From Incurvaria masculella (lineage: Eukaryota; Arthropoda; Insecta; Lepidoptera; Incurvariidae), in contig OX335647.2 of NCBI GenBank assembly GCA_946894095.1, forward strand, positions 21,222,001 through 21,286,000: DNA of 64,000 nt, written 5' to 3'. The position numbers were made by a program, and so were the translations under genes. Each line of letters starts with the position of its first letter. The first letter of the stretch is position 1. Below are positions 9,084 through 20,689 of this stretch, piece by piece. Below the pieces are notes generated by a model, which did not search any database, was not told the origin of the DNA, and saw nothing but the letters and a program-made list of their open reading frames with translations.

Positions 9084-10394
9084 GAGGACGTGGACTTAGG
9101 TTTAAGAAACTCAAATGCGCTCGCACCACTCACGAACTCTCGACGCCCGTCAATATTGACCCGCGACAAGAGTGTTTGCGCGGCCGACGGGAACACCGCG
9201 CCATTTGTTCCGAGACGCCGCCGCCGGCGGGGCGGGGGCGCTGCCGGTTCAACGACTCCCGCTTCCGCCGTATCGGCACGCGGGTATTTTCGTCCCTCGC
9301 CAGGACCTAGGATATCCGAGGCCACGTGCGTCCTGCCGCGATCGTAAATTCCCAAGCAAGCATTCAAAAGTCCAGGAGCACATTCCAACGCGATTGCTGT
9401 GAAGCGGGAGGAGGGGATAGCATCGCCCGCGCGGCTTGCGGTAGGACGCCCCGTCGGTAGGGTTGCGGTCCGATTTGAACCTTCGTTACCAAAAGCACGC
9501 TCAAAAGTGGTCTGATCCAGGCTTGGTTCGCACGCTCCACCTGTTTTTTTACAAACCATTGAATGTACCTCTGTTGAAATTTGCAGTTCAACTTAGAGCA
9601 ATTCATCAGATTCAACTTCGAGGTGAACTACTACAATTAACGTCATTTGGTCCATGTTTGTTGTTTTGTTTCCGTAAGCGCGTCCACAAACTGTACGAAT
9701 CGTTTGTAATGCTTACTGCTTTGAGCGTGCAATCTGATTCGGGACGCTTGTTTGTATACGCTTTTAGCAATGTAAGCGATTACAGTTCAAATCGGAACGC
9801 GCAGTAGACCGGTGGGCGGGGGAAGGGGCACGCCATATGTTCAAAACAAACCCGACCGTAGGGTGCTACTAGACTTATGTCGTCGATGGTACCTGACGCC
9901 TCGCTAAGCTGCCCCTTCTGCTCCGTTCCCTCTGCTGCATATTTTTGCTCCGACGCTCGCATTTCCGAGTATCGTATCGGGGATTAAACCGCCATTCCGC
10001 CTAACTATTATGTCCCTAATTTAAGTGCGACCGGGCGGCGATTTACGAGGATCGGCCGTGCGTCGCGCCGCGCGTAAATATAATTAGAGGCGCAATTTAT
10101 CTCGTGTCGGCGGAAGAGAGCGCGATATCTCGGCGCGTAAATCTCGCGGCGACGACGCCGCTTTGACAAGTTAATCCGGTGCGCTATCGGGAACTCGGTG
10201 CGCGGACTATTCCCGGCGGGAGGGACGGCGCCCGTACGTCACAATCAGCGGGATCGGCGGCGCGCGGCGCGGGGACAATATGATTTGCGGTCGGGATAAC
10301 GGACGACGCGGCATTAGGGCCGAGCGGGCTCGTAATGTGCGCGACTTTATGCGTTTTCCGGATCGGCGGCGAGCGTGAGCTCCGGCGAGAGGAT
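9084..10394. other. CpG-rich unique islands
   Basis: Two GC/CpG-rich blocks (about 9110-9470 and 9990-10394) surround a more AT-rich middle. The second block has AT cores such as CTAATTTAAG and ATAATTAGAGG embedded in GC-rich sequence. No exon, splice pattern or protein family recognised. Confidence 0.45.
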
Positions 10395-10719
10395 CGTAGC
10401 GCAGGGGCGCGGGGACTTGCCTTTTATGGCAGAGGTCATGGGCACGGTCCCTACCCCGCTTTCTCTCTCTTTCCTAGTTGAATAAGTGCATTTAGTCACG
10501 AATGTAAGCTGTGTACGAATTGGTTCGGAGTCCATGTAAAACTGTAGGTCCCTGGTAGCAGTGTTTAAGCCCGCCCGGGTCAGTACCACATGCAATGGGG
10601 CATGGCGTCTGATTCCTTTGGGAATATGGCGTGTTGGGCTAATAGTTTGACGGGGGCTTTATTTATTTTTTATTTATTTATTTATGATATTAGCCATTCA
10701 TGTCCAATTATATAAAAAA
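10395..10719 (+). mobile_element. SINE copy with type-2 tRNA-like head and TTTA expansion
   Basis: The head GGGGCGCGGGGACTTGCC with GCAGAGGTCATGGG is a degenerate relative of the type-2 head at 48128-48507. The body follows: AAGTGCATTTAGTCACGAAT, GTAAAACTGTAGG, AAGCCCGCCCGGG, ATTCCTTTGGGAAT, GGGCTAATA, TTAGCCATTCATGTCC and a short A tail. A (TTTA)n microsatellite at about 10658-10685 replaces body sequence. The middle of the body is deleted. Confidence 0.75.
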
Positions 10720-11270
10720 CATCGCCCAGCTGCGATGGATTCCGATGGGTAGCTGCAAAGCATAGACCTTTGGAATTCCGCGCTGAGGAATTCCAAATTT
10801 TTGAGGACCGACCGCTGTCAAAAAGGGTTTTCTCGACGGAAATACTGCCGATTCCTAAGCATGAAATTCAATGAATAGCCGAGGCGAGGACGGCGCAGGT
10901 AACCGGAGCCGCGGCCGCGCGCCGGACCGCAGTTGCCTCCCTCCGCCTCGCGACACCGTGACAACCGAGCGCGCGCACATCCGCGGGCTCACTAACGGCA
11001 CATCTACATCTGTTGTGCAGGGTGATTCTGCAGAGTATCCTGACTTTTGGAGCGATTCTCTAGACCACAGGAACCCTTTGTTTTGCACCGTTTTCGCATA
11101 AATGAGGAATAAAAATCCCTTATGTTTTGTTGTTAGGAATTGAAAAACTTTGATTGGTTTGATTGACTCGTAAGTCATGAAACAAACGTTTTTAATGTCG
11201 GCCTAAAGAATAACCCTCGATGTTGAGAGACCCTTAGCGCGATCGGCTGTGTAGATAGATACCCGTGTTC
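10720..11270. other. Unique stretch, nothing recognised
   Basis: Contains a short CpG-rich segment (about 10880-11000) but no identifiable gene or repeat. Confidence 0.4.
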
Positions 11271-11415
11271 TTAGGCTGAGTAAATAGTCGTAACAGAAGC
11301 AAAGACTATCGAAAATTAGTCTACTTTGTGACGTCACTTTGACACATTTTGTATGGACGAAATCTCAAAGTAATCCAAAGTGACGTCACGACTGTTACGA
11401 CTATTTATCCCAGCC
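11271..11415. mobile_element. MITE-E simple copy
   Basis: One inverted-repeat unit. The left side is GGCTGAGTAAATAGTCGTAAC, the right side its inverse (GTTACGACTATTTATCCCAG). TGACGTCA palindromes lie at 11329-11336 and 11381-11388. About 145 bp, the simple form of the compound copy at 5513-5882. Confidence 0.8.
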
Positions 11416-11982
11416 AGAGATTTTCTGATCTGCGTATCCACCAAGCAGGACCTACCGAAGACCTGCGGGGCTTTAGTCCTACTGGGAATTCTTGGGCGTT
11501 CAGTGGAAATAGCGTCTGCCATTCCGTATAACCTAACCGTTGGACATTGGCAGCTCTGCACAAAACATCGCCTGTCCAGCAATTGCAATCAAGGGCAGAC
11601 TGTGCATCCATATAATGCAACTCGGAATAAGCTTCGAAACCCTTTGCGACTTTCGTGTTTAAAAATAGCGTAAGCTTCATAGGAGTCTTTAGGAGAGAAT
11701 TCCGCGTTCCGTCCTCTGGGTGGCGTGCGGTTGTCTCCGACCTGGGTACGGTTTCCAGCGAGATTATCATAACAGCGTTGTCGTGCGGTCGGCTCTCACG
11801 TTCTGCATAGCGCAACGCCAACCGCAGAGGCGCAGTTGCGCCTTCCCCGCGCCGCTAGACGTCTGCTTGGCGAATGTGGCGTTCGTCTTGTGGGCACTGG
11901 CTGCGTGGATATATGTAGGTGTGTATGGGTTTCGTCACTCGAAAAAAATATAACTGGTTTTACGGACCGATACGGTACAAAA
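11416..11982. other. Unique stretch, nothing recognised
   Basis: Several short overlapping frames on both strands (longest 138 codons, minus strand, 11405-11821) have no recognisable domain and overlap MITE-E at one end. Confidence 0.4.
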
Positions 11983-12050
11983 ATTTTTTTTATGTGACTG
12001 GACATGGATGGCTAATACCACACCTTCTGTCATGGTATTAGCCCAATTTA
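11983..12050 (-). mobile_element. SINE 3' end fragment, minus strand
   Basis: Poly-T followed by ATGTGACTGGACATGGATGG and GTCATGGTATTAGCCCAA, the inverse of the SINE 3' end. Truncated at 12050 where MITE-B sequence starts. Confidence 0.85.
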
Positions 12051-12060
12051 GTTTATTGCA

Positions 12061-12192
12061 TTTGACTTTGACAGCTTGAAGAAGTAAAGCCACAGAAAAT
12101 CTAGTAAAAACTTGTATGGAGTTTGGAGAAAACGCCAGTCGATCGGTTTGCCGTAAACGCCAATTTAGGTGAGAACTCAGACTGACCACTCT
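12061..12192. mobile_element. MITE-B partial copy (one arm)
   Basis: Right half of MITE-B, from TTTGACAGCTTGAAGAAGT to GAACTCAGACTGACCACTCTG. It is joined head-to-tail to a longer copy. Confidence 0.8.
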
Positions 12193-12549
12193 GTAGTCTC
12201 AGTTGTCACCTAAATTGGCGTTTACGGCAAACCGATCGACTGGCGTTTTCCGTAAAAACGTCAAACTCCATACACGTTTTTACTAGATATACTGTGGTTT
12301 ACCTTCTTCAAGCTTTCAAAGTCAAACTCGGACTTCCGATTTGTATGAAAACGCGGAATCGGCGTACACGGCAACGTCGACGTATTTACGGCAACGTTCA
12401 GTAAGCTCTCAAATCAAACTCGGACTCGCAAATGTTAGTTCGATTAACGCCCACTGCGCGCTCTTCAATTTCTCCATACATTTGAAAACGCCGGTCGATC
12501 GGTTTGCCGTAAACACAAATTTGGGTGAGAACTCAGACTGACCACTCTG
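12193..12549. mobile_element. MITE-B copy 3
   Basis: Runs from TAGTCTCAGTTGTCACC to GAACTCAGACTGACCACTCTG. The string TGACCACTCTG occurs at the end of both this copy and the partial copy immediately before it. This is either a tandem arrangement through a shared terminus or coincidental conservation of the terminus. Confidence 0.82.
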
Positions 12550-12690
12550 GTCATGGTAACCCGGGCACGAAGTTCCACACACGTGAGCTCTAGAAAACGG
12601 TTGTGTCACTATTTTGTTTAATAACCCTTTTAGTATGCCGCCTCACTTTCAAGAATACAAATGTCAAACCGTAATAAATATAATACTATT

Positions 12691-12971
12691 AAAAAAACCG
12701 GCCAAGTGCGAGTCGCACTCGCACACACAAGGTTCCGTACCATTGTACAAGATTTAATACAAAAAAATCACGTTTTTTTGTATGTTTCATTTTACCTATT
12801 TGTTGTTATAGCGGCAAAATAAATACATACTGTGTGAAAATTTCAGCTGCCTACCTATCACGATTCATGAGATACATCCCTGTGACAGACGGACGGACGG
12901 ACGGATGGACGGACGGACGGACAGCGGAGGCTTAGTTCCGTTTTCACCCTTTGGGTACGGAACCCTAAAAA
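12691..12971 (+). mobile_element. MINE copy 2
   Basis: Head CCGGCCAAGTGCGAGTC with the GTGCGAGTC palindrome, GGTTCCGTACC, a GACGGACGGACGG tract at about 12886-12922 with one GATGG variant, and the end GGGTACGGAACCCTAAAAA. Confidence 0.88.
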
Positions 12972-13350
12972 GGTAAATAAAATCCCTGCAGCAGGTTTAT
13001 CTATGTTAGGTTGCTACGCTCGCCCGGAGCGGAGATGTGGGGCCGCGATTCCCTATGAATATTTGATGCGGTCCCGCGGTCCCGCCCCTCCCCGCCCCGC
13101 CCCGCCCCGCCCCGCCAGGACCCTGACCTTTGGCTGCCCTTTCTCCGCCGGCCCCGCTCATTGTTATTCCGTCGCGGGTCGCGGCCGCACCGCCGCCGCC
13201 GCGCCGCCGCCACCCTACCGCCGCCGCACCGCCACCGCCGGCCACACGCGACCGTTGAAAAAGCGTCGCGTTCCATGCAGACGTTTCTATGATGACTTTT
13301 GTAGACCATATTTTATTTATTCTTACTCTTTTTTATTTTATTTATTTATT
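12972..13350. repeat. GC-rich stretch with (CCCCG)n and (CCG)n
   Basis: A pentameric CCCCG microsatellite lies at about 13084-13116, followed by CCG-rich trinucleotide sequence at about 13185-13245. The open frames here are low-complexity Ala/Arg/Pro/Gly translations and are not genes. The block ends in TTTA-rich sequence (about 13305-13350). Confidence 0.65.
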
Positions 13351-13580
13351 CTCTTCCTTTCTTACGAGGTGGTAGGGTCAATAACGCGCGGGTTGGTACC
13401 ATCGCATTGAATGAACGATGGTCGAGGCGGCAATGAAAATTGTCCGTGTTTTCCATCCAGTTCAATGTAGCCGAGCATAAGGAATGTCCTGGCATGGCAC
13501 CTAGTTCCCATGTGGTGTGTTAGGCTAATATCGGACGGTCAGTTCGGTATTAGCCATCAATGTCCAGTTACATAAAACAA
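13351..13580 (+). mobile_element. SINE body, 5'-truncated
   Basis: Starts within the GAGGTGGTAGGGT block and continues GGTTGGTACCATCGCATTGA, CGGCAATGAAAATTGTCCG, CCTGGCATGGCACCTAG, GTTAGGCTAATAT, TTAGCCATCAATGTCCAG and CATAAAA. A further short fragment (GTGGTGTTATTGGGCTAATA) lies at about 13611-13632. Confidence 0.82.
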
Positions 13581-13632
13581 AGCTGTGCAAAATGTTCTCT
13601 AGTTATTATGTGGTGTTATTGGGCTAATATGA

Positions 13633-14512
13633 AAGCAGGTGTCGTTGCAAAAATTAAGTTTTTTTATACCTTCTCATAGTTTTCCGTGACCCCGGTCACA
13701 TTGTTCAAAAAATCTTCCTCTTCTAAATTCAATATGAACGAAGACTGCTTGAACGTAGAAATACGATACCGCGTTCGATGGTACCCGGCATAATCGCCCA
13801 TAAATTGTATGAAATGTCATCTCCTTCCTTGCTTGAGTTATACATTTCCTTCACTTTAATTTTGATCCAACTTTCTAACCACATTATAGCTATTATGTGA
13901 CTCAATCCTTGCAATAACACAAAGTAACCCTCCTTTGTGGTCAAAATAAACGCCACTTTGTTCTGGATTCATAAAGGGCTAGACGATGGATACATTGCCC
14001 GAAACTTGTCCCTATCGTGTTTTATTTCCTCATAGTTTTATATTGTTGTATTAGGTAAACTATACAGCACACAGTCTGCGCAATAAAATAAATACAAATT
14101 GTTTGGAAAACAAACAACACAGTGTTCCACTCGGGTGCACAATTACATAAATTATAACAAAATGAGAGTGTCGTTATATTCTTATAGAAGTAACTGTTTG
14201 CTTATAATTAACTTATTTTTTTAGGTTAAATATAAAATTATACGAATAACGAATAAAATTAAGAAATCTAATTAATTAAGAAACTGTAAGTCCTATAACG
14301 TTTGCTGCTAGCTTATAGGTTGGAAAGTAACATCAAATCGGACCAAAAATCATAAAAGATATTCTTCCGAGCTCAGCCGGTACAGCGCAGCCAGTAACTG
14401 TAAATCTGAAAGTTTTGTTGGTCTTTACCCAACCGAATTAATTTTGTTAAAAATCGATAGATTAAGTTTGTATCTAAGTTGCGGGATATGCCATGTAAAC
14501 ACCTAACTGTAC
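13633..14512. other. AT-rich unique stretch
   Basis: No repeat or gene recognised; AT-rich with frequent stops in all frames. Confidence 0.45.
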
Positions 14513-14690
14513 GCGAACTTTTGGACCTTATAACTTAGAAACCAAAGAAAATTTTACAATGCCAATGGTCATCAGACATCTAGTTCGATCAAATAAAGCT
14601 ATTTCTAGCAAAATTTTGGATCTCTGACAAGAAATATGGGCGTGATCTTCTTTCCCCTTTTGTATGGGGAGATGAGCGGGATGGGCCACC
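14513..14690 (+). mobile_element. MITE-C right end, 5'-truncated
   Basis: Matches the last ~180 bp of MITE-C, from GGACCTTATAACTTAGAAAC to GCGGGATGGGCCACC, followed by TTAA at 14691-14694. The left part of the element is absent. Confidence 0.85.
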
Positions 14691-14694
14691 TTAA

Positions 14695-15232
14695 GTATTT
14701 TATGTAGTCCTGATTTTATATCCCTTGACCTGTGCCTTGCGCAGGTGAAGGGATCGTGTGACGACAAAGATATTTGATATTCACATTACAATAATCTCGC
14801 TCATAGCCATGATTCGGCCGTAGGAATACAGATTGAACAAATGCTGGTATTATGAGTGCTCTTATGAATGTTGCATTGAAATCAAACTGCTTTGTTCCAA
14901 ACGGGAGACAAAAAATAGTATTCGTGACTCAATCCTGGATGTTTTTTGTGCATCGTTGATTTGTGTATTGATTTAAGATCTTCGTATGATAGCATCCGCG
15001 GTGATGGCATCATCTTGGCAATTTAATCGGGCTTATTGTTATGTGCCGCATCATCTCGCCTGTCGGCGTCTAATAAATTAATGATGACGTTGAGATTCAT
15101 CGCCTCGCCCTTTATGATTCCATAGCAAAAAATCGTTATTCGAAATGTATACTGAAATATTCGTAGGTAGCTGCTTTGAGGTAAATTTGTCACCGATATT
15201 AGCTCCGGGACAAAATGTGCCTTCCTTTATAT
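14695..15232. other. Unique stretch, nothing recognised
   Basis: No element or gene seen. Confidence 0.4.
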
Positions 15233-16013
15233 TCCGGGAGGTCACGACATTTTTGGTCACGATAAGGTAAATGGCTGAATCCGGGTTCACAGGTTAGAGA
15301 CCAACCCTCTGATGCTAAATATGTCGGTCTGCCTGCGCCAAGTGGTTGCGGTACCTAGATTGGCTATACAAAATACCCACAAAATAGATGTTGGTATATA
15401 CCTGCTAATGAATAAATGCATTTTCTGGACATATTGAAGTCTATTACAATAACCAGTCTGTTTTAAAATAAATACTTATACAGATATTAAGGGTATTAAA
15501 TAAAATGTTCAGGTACACTTTGATTAATGAGTATTTACTGCAATACTGTACACTCGATATATGGCTGCGATATAGATATGTATAGGCGTGGTAGGGTGTT
15601 ATCGGCGCAGCGATGCGCAAGCGACTGCCACGGCGCGGCGACGGCGGCGGCGGCGGCGGCGGCGGCTGCGACGCCCTTCGGCAAGGTTAGGGCATGTTAA
15701 GTGGTCTCACACACACACACTTTAACACTACATAGTTATATCTGTAACCTAAATCGCTTATAACTACGAAATGCAACCAAAGATTTATTAAGATTTGGTA
15801 TTACTGAGCAAGTAAGTACTGACACTTTCAAACTTCGTTATTTTCAGCCATTTACCGAATCACATATTTTTTTGTCACCAGAACTATTTTTAAGGCGTCT
15901 TATCTAAGTAACGCAACCACTTGGCGCAGGCAGATTGACACATTTAGCATTAGAGAGTTGGTCTCTATCGTATGAACCCATTTTCAGCCAATTTTGTCGT
16001 GACCTCCTAGACT
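15233..16013. mobile_element. MITE-A copy 4, carrying an internal insertion
   Basis: Both MITE-A termini are present with flanking TA (TTCCGGGAGGTC on the left; GACCTCCTAGAC on the right). Between the family blocks ending near 15480 and resuming near 15725 (TTATATCTGTAACC) lies about 245 bp absent from other copies. That insert contains a (GGC)n run at about 15640-15666 and (CA)n at about 15707-15720. Confidence 0.83.
15480..15725. other. Insertion inside MITE-A with GGC and CA microsatellites
   Basis: GC/CpG-rich sequence not present in other MITE-A copies; ends are approximate. It has no obvious inverted termini. It may be a captured genomic segment or an unknown element. Confidence 0.55.
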
Positions 16014-16811
16014 ATTATGTGTCATCGTGGTTTGCGGCGCGGATGCGGTGAAACCAAATGTCGCGATACCGAAAAAAAAATACTGCAGAGGATTTATGCG
16101 TCGAATCGGGGGTACCTCGGTATTGTGACGCCTCCGATCGCCGCGCGTCCGCGGCTCGTCTCCGTCTCCGAGGCCGTCCGAGCGAGTGTTGCGAACCGCG
16201 GAGAAATCGCAATGTCGCCACTCGTTAATCGAGCGATTGAATTTGAAGATAACGAAGCTAACAAGGAATCCCAACGTGCGAGATGAAACAATCCGTGGCT
16301 CGCCTACGCCGACCGTCGTCGTTCGCTCGTTAGCGGCCGTCGTCGGAATCCGTCCCGCGTGTGCAGGGGGATAGAGTGCAGATTTGTGCGTGCGCTCAAT
16401 TCGTCGCACATGCGAAGTGACAAAGCGTTACTTTCTACGGTCCGGGACAAATGAAGTGTGTCGCTGCTCGCTCGGCCGCGCCGCGCCAGCTGCCGCTTCG
16501 AGTGACTCTCCTAATGCGCCCGGAAACTATCAATTTGTACGAAATGGTGTCTGTTCGGTAGCGCGCGCACCATCGGTGTACGGTCCGCAGGCGAGTCGCA
16601 GCGTAACACGGTTCCTTTTGTTTGCACGTGTTGCGAAACAGAGAACGAATAGAACGAAATTCGGTTACGCATGTATTGCACATTGCTCGATATTTTAGGG
16701 GTTGTTTCAGACTGGAATACTATCATATCATATTGTTTTATGTTTCCTGATGAAATCTCATTGAAACCTCATCAAAGATCTTGGATATGTTTATGAGTGT
16801 TAACGGGCTTA
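16014..16811. other. CpG-rich unique island
   Basis: CpG-rich from about 16020 to 16620 with many short frames on both strands, none with a recognisable domain; AT-rich beyond 16700. Possible regulatory DNA, otherwise nothing identified. Confidence 0.45.
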
Positions 16812-16813
16812 TA

Positions 16814-17035
16814 GTCCGAACGTTAACCTGGTACATCTGGGCATATTTGGAGCAAACATTGTAAATAATATTTTGTTGAACGACTTAAAACCAATTCGTA
16901 CTCCATATACATTTTTGAAAATGTGCAGAAAAAAATTATGGAGAGGACGATTTTTTTTAATTCGTCCAACAAAATTTTATCGAGCTGTTTTGCTTCAAAT
17001 ATGCCCAGGAATAACTACGTGGTTAACGTTTGGAC
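16814..17035. mobile_element. MITE-F, 222 bp, TA-flanked
   Basis: Left end GTCCGAACGTTAACC, right end GGTTAACGTTTGGAC, with inverted arms of about 85 bp that also share GGGCATATTTG and TTTTGTTG(A/G)ACGA. Flanked by TA at 16812-16813 and 17036-17037. The interior is non-coding. Confidence 0.82.
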
Positions 17036-17037
17036 TA

Positions 17038-17814
17038 CCACCAGTATCTAAAATCCTGGTGTGCATGGGTTCGTAATTCTGTTCCTAAACAGCTGACCGA
17101 TTTTAACGTTTTTTTTTGTGTATTTATGTGACCACCTGGATTATTCTTAGCTGTAGTTAGACTGGCAAGTTGGCGCTGTTGTAGAGATCCAGATTGTTTT
17201 CAACCTTCGCAAGTTTTTTTTTATAAACCAGAATCATCTTCGAATGCCTTCCCACGACTAAACAATGTATGCATTTAGTCGAAGCACAGGGCGATTGTTA
17301 CAAACATGTCCCAAGGACAGCGTTTGAAAGAGACAAATCTCGCGGTGAATGTGATCCGTCGAATGAAGACTGGTCCGGCTGTCAAAAGTGCGGAGCCCTT
17401 TCATTGTTACAAATTTCCGAGAAATGTATCGGAGTGTGGCGGTGCAGGCCGTACTGCACGCGGGCCGGATGGAGCGACCCATACAAACTGCTCGGACGTT
17501 CACAACAGATTGTTTACAATGTCCGTTGTCCGCGCTCGTTTGGGCCGTTTGTGTCCATTTGTGCATCTACCGACGGCACGCAATGCAAATTGTATTCGAA
17601 CGCGTCCAATTGCCGACGAGAAGAATCACTCGCTGATATCATCGCTGGATTTAATCTTTCGGGGTGCGCTATATCCATGCTGATACAGTGAGTTCGTCTG
17701 TCGGTCTATTAGTTACGTTTGCACGGGTAGTTTTCAATTACAGATATGTTGCAGTCCTTTCCTAAAGGTACTTTTCAATATGAATATAATTTGGCCTGTC
17801 ATCCATCCTAACCT
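17038..17814. other. Unique stretch, nothing recognised
   Basis: A 140-codon plus-strand frame (17269-17691) overlaps open frames in two other frames and on the opposite strand. No domain, signal or homology was recognised, so it is not called. Confidence 0.4.
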
Positions 17815-18102
17815 TTTTAGGGTTCCGTACCCAAGGGGTGAAAACGGAACCCTATTACTAAGCCTCCGCTGTCCGTCCGTCCGTCTGTCACAGGGCTGTA
17901 TCTCAGTAACCGTAAAAGATAGACAGCTGAAATTTTCACAGAGTGTGTATCATATATTTTGCCGCTATAACAACAAACAGGTAAGATTAAAAAATAATTA
18001 AAATTAAAGGGGGTCCCCATACAAGATTTTTTTGTATTAATTTTTTTACGATGGTACGGAACCCTTCGTGTGCGAGTCCGGCTCGCACTTGGCCGGTTTT
18101 TA
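17815..18102 (-). mobile_element. MINE copy 3
   Basis: Plus-strand order is TAGGGTTCCGTACCC, a short CCGTCCGTCCGTC tract (about 17869-17886), an AT-rich middle, GGTACGGAACCCTTCG, TGCGAGTCCGGCTCGCAC and TTGGCCGG, which is the inverse of the plus-oriented copies. Confidence 0.88.
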
Positions 18103-18175
18103 TGTAACACGTGGAATAACATGTGGAAGGCGAAAACCGCTCCAACCGCAATGATTTTCCCAACAGCGGTTTCAC

Positions 18176-18455
18176 GTAGGAATTAGGTGGCAGGAACTTT
18201 CCTCATGTGCACGGCTACATTGAACGGATAAAAAACACGAAACTATTTTCATCATCCTTCGACCATATTTTCAACCAATACGATGGTACTAACCCAGGCG
18301 GACTTAACTATTCAAGAAATCTACAAACACCTAGAAGAGGAAGGGGAAACAGATTCCGTACCAGGTAACAGCGCTTTATACACTTGCGAAGATTAAACGC
18401 ACGGCATTTGACATGGAATGCAAGTCCTCGCGCCTCTGAGCTACGCGCCGCTCAT
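18176..18455 (-). mobile_element. SINE copy, minus strand, type-2-like head
   Basis: Body blocks in inverse order: GCACGGCTACATTGAAC, AACACG, ACGATGGTACTAACCC and CACCTAG. Read on the minus strand, the head is TAGCTCAGAGG (a plausible box A) followed by GAGGACTTGCATTCCATG, which resembles the head at 48128-48507; its box B is decayed. Confidence 0.68.
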
Positions 18456-18560
18456 ATAACCTAAACTATACGACATTGTCTCGAGCAAAGCAGAACTCGG
18501 CAAATTCCTGCTTGGAAAAACAATCGAATGAAAATGTCTATCAAAATAGATTACCTTTTA

Positions 18561-18845
18561 TTAGGGTTCCGTACCCAAAGGGTGAAAACGGAACCCTATT
18601 ACTAAGCCTCCGCTGTCCGTCCGTCCGACCGTCTGTCCGTCCGTCCGTCCGTCCGTCCGTCCGTCCGTCACAGGGCTGTATCTCATGAACCGCTGAAATT
18701 TTCACAGAGTGTGTATTTATTTTGCCGCTATAACAACAAATAGATAAAATAAAAAATAATAAAAAAACGTGATAATTTGTGTTAAATCTTGTACGATGGT
18801 ACGGAACCCTTCGTGTGCGAGTCCAAATCGCACTTGGCCGGTTTT
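18561..18845 (-). mobile_element. MINE copy 4
   Basis: Starts TTAGGGTTCCGTACCC, has a (CCGT)n tract of about ten units at 18616-18669 with one variant, and ends with GGTACGGAACCCTTCG, TGCGAGTCCAAATCGCAC and TTGGCCGGTTTT. Confidence 0.88.
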
Positions 18846-19974
18846 ATAATAATTTGCTCATAAGAACAGTCAGCGATCGCGGAAGAACTCCATGACGAGG
18901 GGGGAGGACTTCTTGGGTCACTTGGAATCTAACACACTAACTAACACAAGAAAACACCTGCGGTACTAACATCGCATCGTCTCTCGTGGAGGCACCCACT
19001 CAGAATGCTGCGTGCACAAACGCAGCGGACTGAAAATGTCAATATACAGGAAAATAAATGCATTCAGATTCTGTTTCCTTTAAGGCGCTAGGACTAGCCA
19101 ACTACTCGCGCCATACAAATACACCTTTTAACAAATGTAATAATATGTAGGAAACGCTTCAGCAAATCCAAATAGAACTCCAGACTGATAATGGATTGTT
19201 AATATTTTTTGATTCCATCATTTATTTAAATAATAATAAATAATAAAAAAGTTGATTTTTCTCATTAGAAATCTGAAAGTAATTCGATTTCTAGATATAA
19301 GCAAAAACAGCATATATGCATAAACAAAAAATTCCATTTGCTTTTAGATATCTACAGTTAGTCCAAAAAGTTCGGAAATGGACACCGTTTCCGCAAGGTA
19401 TTTTGTATAGAAAAAGGAAACATACATTAACGAAAATAGGTTGATTCCTAGACAAGGAATCATATATTGTAAGAATGACACTTCTAATCGTAAGACTTAG
19501 TTAGTTAACTTGGGGTGCCTCGTCTAACTTTGCGATTTGGCTAGTACCAGGGCCTTAAGACCGATCATTTGGCCCACTCTGTCCCCCAGTTCCGCGACCG
19601 TTGAGAAATGTGTCACATTTCGCTTTAGTCCATCAATCCTGGTGCTCCGAAAAGGCGTCGTTTCTAAGGTGCGAAGAAATTAGTCAGTCTATTGGATTTG
19701 TATTTCCAACCAATCGAAGGCCTCGTTCTCTATTATCTCGCCCCAATCCTCTTAAAATCCTCTCCAAATTATAAAATTGTAACCTTTTCCCATCGCCGGC
19801 AACTTTCTCGACAGAACGAATTTGGAGAGCTGTCGAGTGCGCGCGAACCGCTGAGTATTGTTTTTGAGGAAGCGGGTCAAGTAAGAAAGTGATCGCGTCG
19901 GCGCCGAGATCAGCTGTTGAGATGGAACCGGCCCGATTTTAACCTCCTTGCTTCGGGGTTAGCGTTCAACTGTG
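18846..19974. other. Unique stretch, nothing recognised
   Basis: AT-rich to mixed sequence without a recognised gene or repeat. Confidence 0.4.
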
Positions 19975-20185
19975 TGACTAACACGCACCTACTGTCATAT
20001 TAGGTCGAGACCACCCCACATGGAAACCTAGGTGCCCATCTAGGACCTTCCTTACATTGCATTGCACTGGTAGGAAAACATGGACGAGTTTCGATCCGAC
20101 CACCTAGTGAGTAAGGAAGGGGAACTATAATTTTACATGGAATCCTATTCGCCTCTTACGAAATGCACAGAAATAAATGCAATGG
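19975..20185 (-). mobile_element. SINE fragment, degenerate, minus strand
   Basis: Inverse body blocks CCACATGGAAACCTAGGTGC, GGACCTTCCTTACATTGCA, ACCACCTAGTGAGTAAGGAA and TTTTACATGGAATCC. The GAGTAAGGAAGGGG form is closer to the 5S-headed copies (GTAAGTAAGGAAGGGG) than to the tRNA-headed ones. No head remains. Confidence 0.65.
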
Positions 20186-20689
20186 GACCACTTGTATTAT
20201 TTTGAACGGGTGCCATTTCTGGCATCTTAGAACCTAACATTCGTTCTCAGGGTTTTACTATCCCATTGCTGTAGCTTCTAGTATTTACTGGCCCATTACG
20301 GTTCCCTCGCGGTATTTTCTTTCTCCTCTAACTCTGGGGTCTTACTGTCCGCTTGTAACTTGAGAACTGCTTACCTGATTTGAATTCGGTTTGTATCCTA
20401 CGTATACCTACGTATAGCGTATCGCTTAAAGGTCCTTGCTTACGGTGACGCTTGGCTCGGGTTATCTCTTTCCCTTAAATATGGTTGAAAGAGGTAATGG
20501 CTGTGCTGCTCGTGAACGGGTGCTGTTTGTGGGGACTGGCCTGCTCCAATTGGCAACATATTAGTTGGAGGGGATTCTTTGCAAATAAAATGATATTTGT
20601 CATGAACTGTTGCATACGGCATGGATTGTAAATTTTGTGTATTCATGTGAATTTAGTGTTTTACCTACGTTTTTGTTAAAATAATTGAC
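20186..20689. other. Unique stretch, nothing recognised
   Basis: No gene or repeat seen. Confidence 0.4.

Noticed and set aside
8431..9099. 222-codon frame across the 81-bp minisatellite
   Set aside because: Explained by a stop-poor unit whose length is a multiple of three; the opposite strand is open too.
12182..12549. TGACCACTCTG on both sides of MITE-B copy 3 as an 11-bp target duplication
   Set aside because: The same string is part of the MITE-B terminus itself (compare CAGAGTGGGCAG at 56388), so it may be two termini rather than a target duplication.
17269..17691. 140-codon plus frame, cysteine-containing
   Set aside because: Two other plus frames and one minus frame are open over the same bases; no domain or secretion signal recognised.
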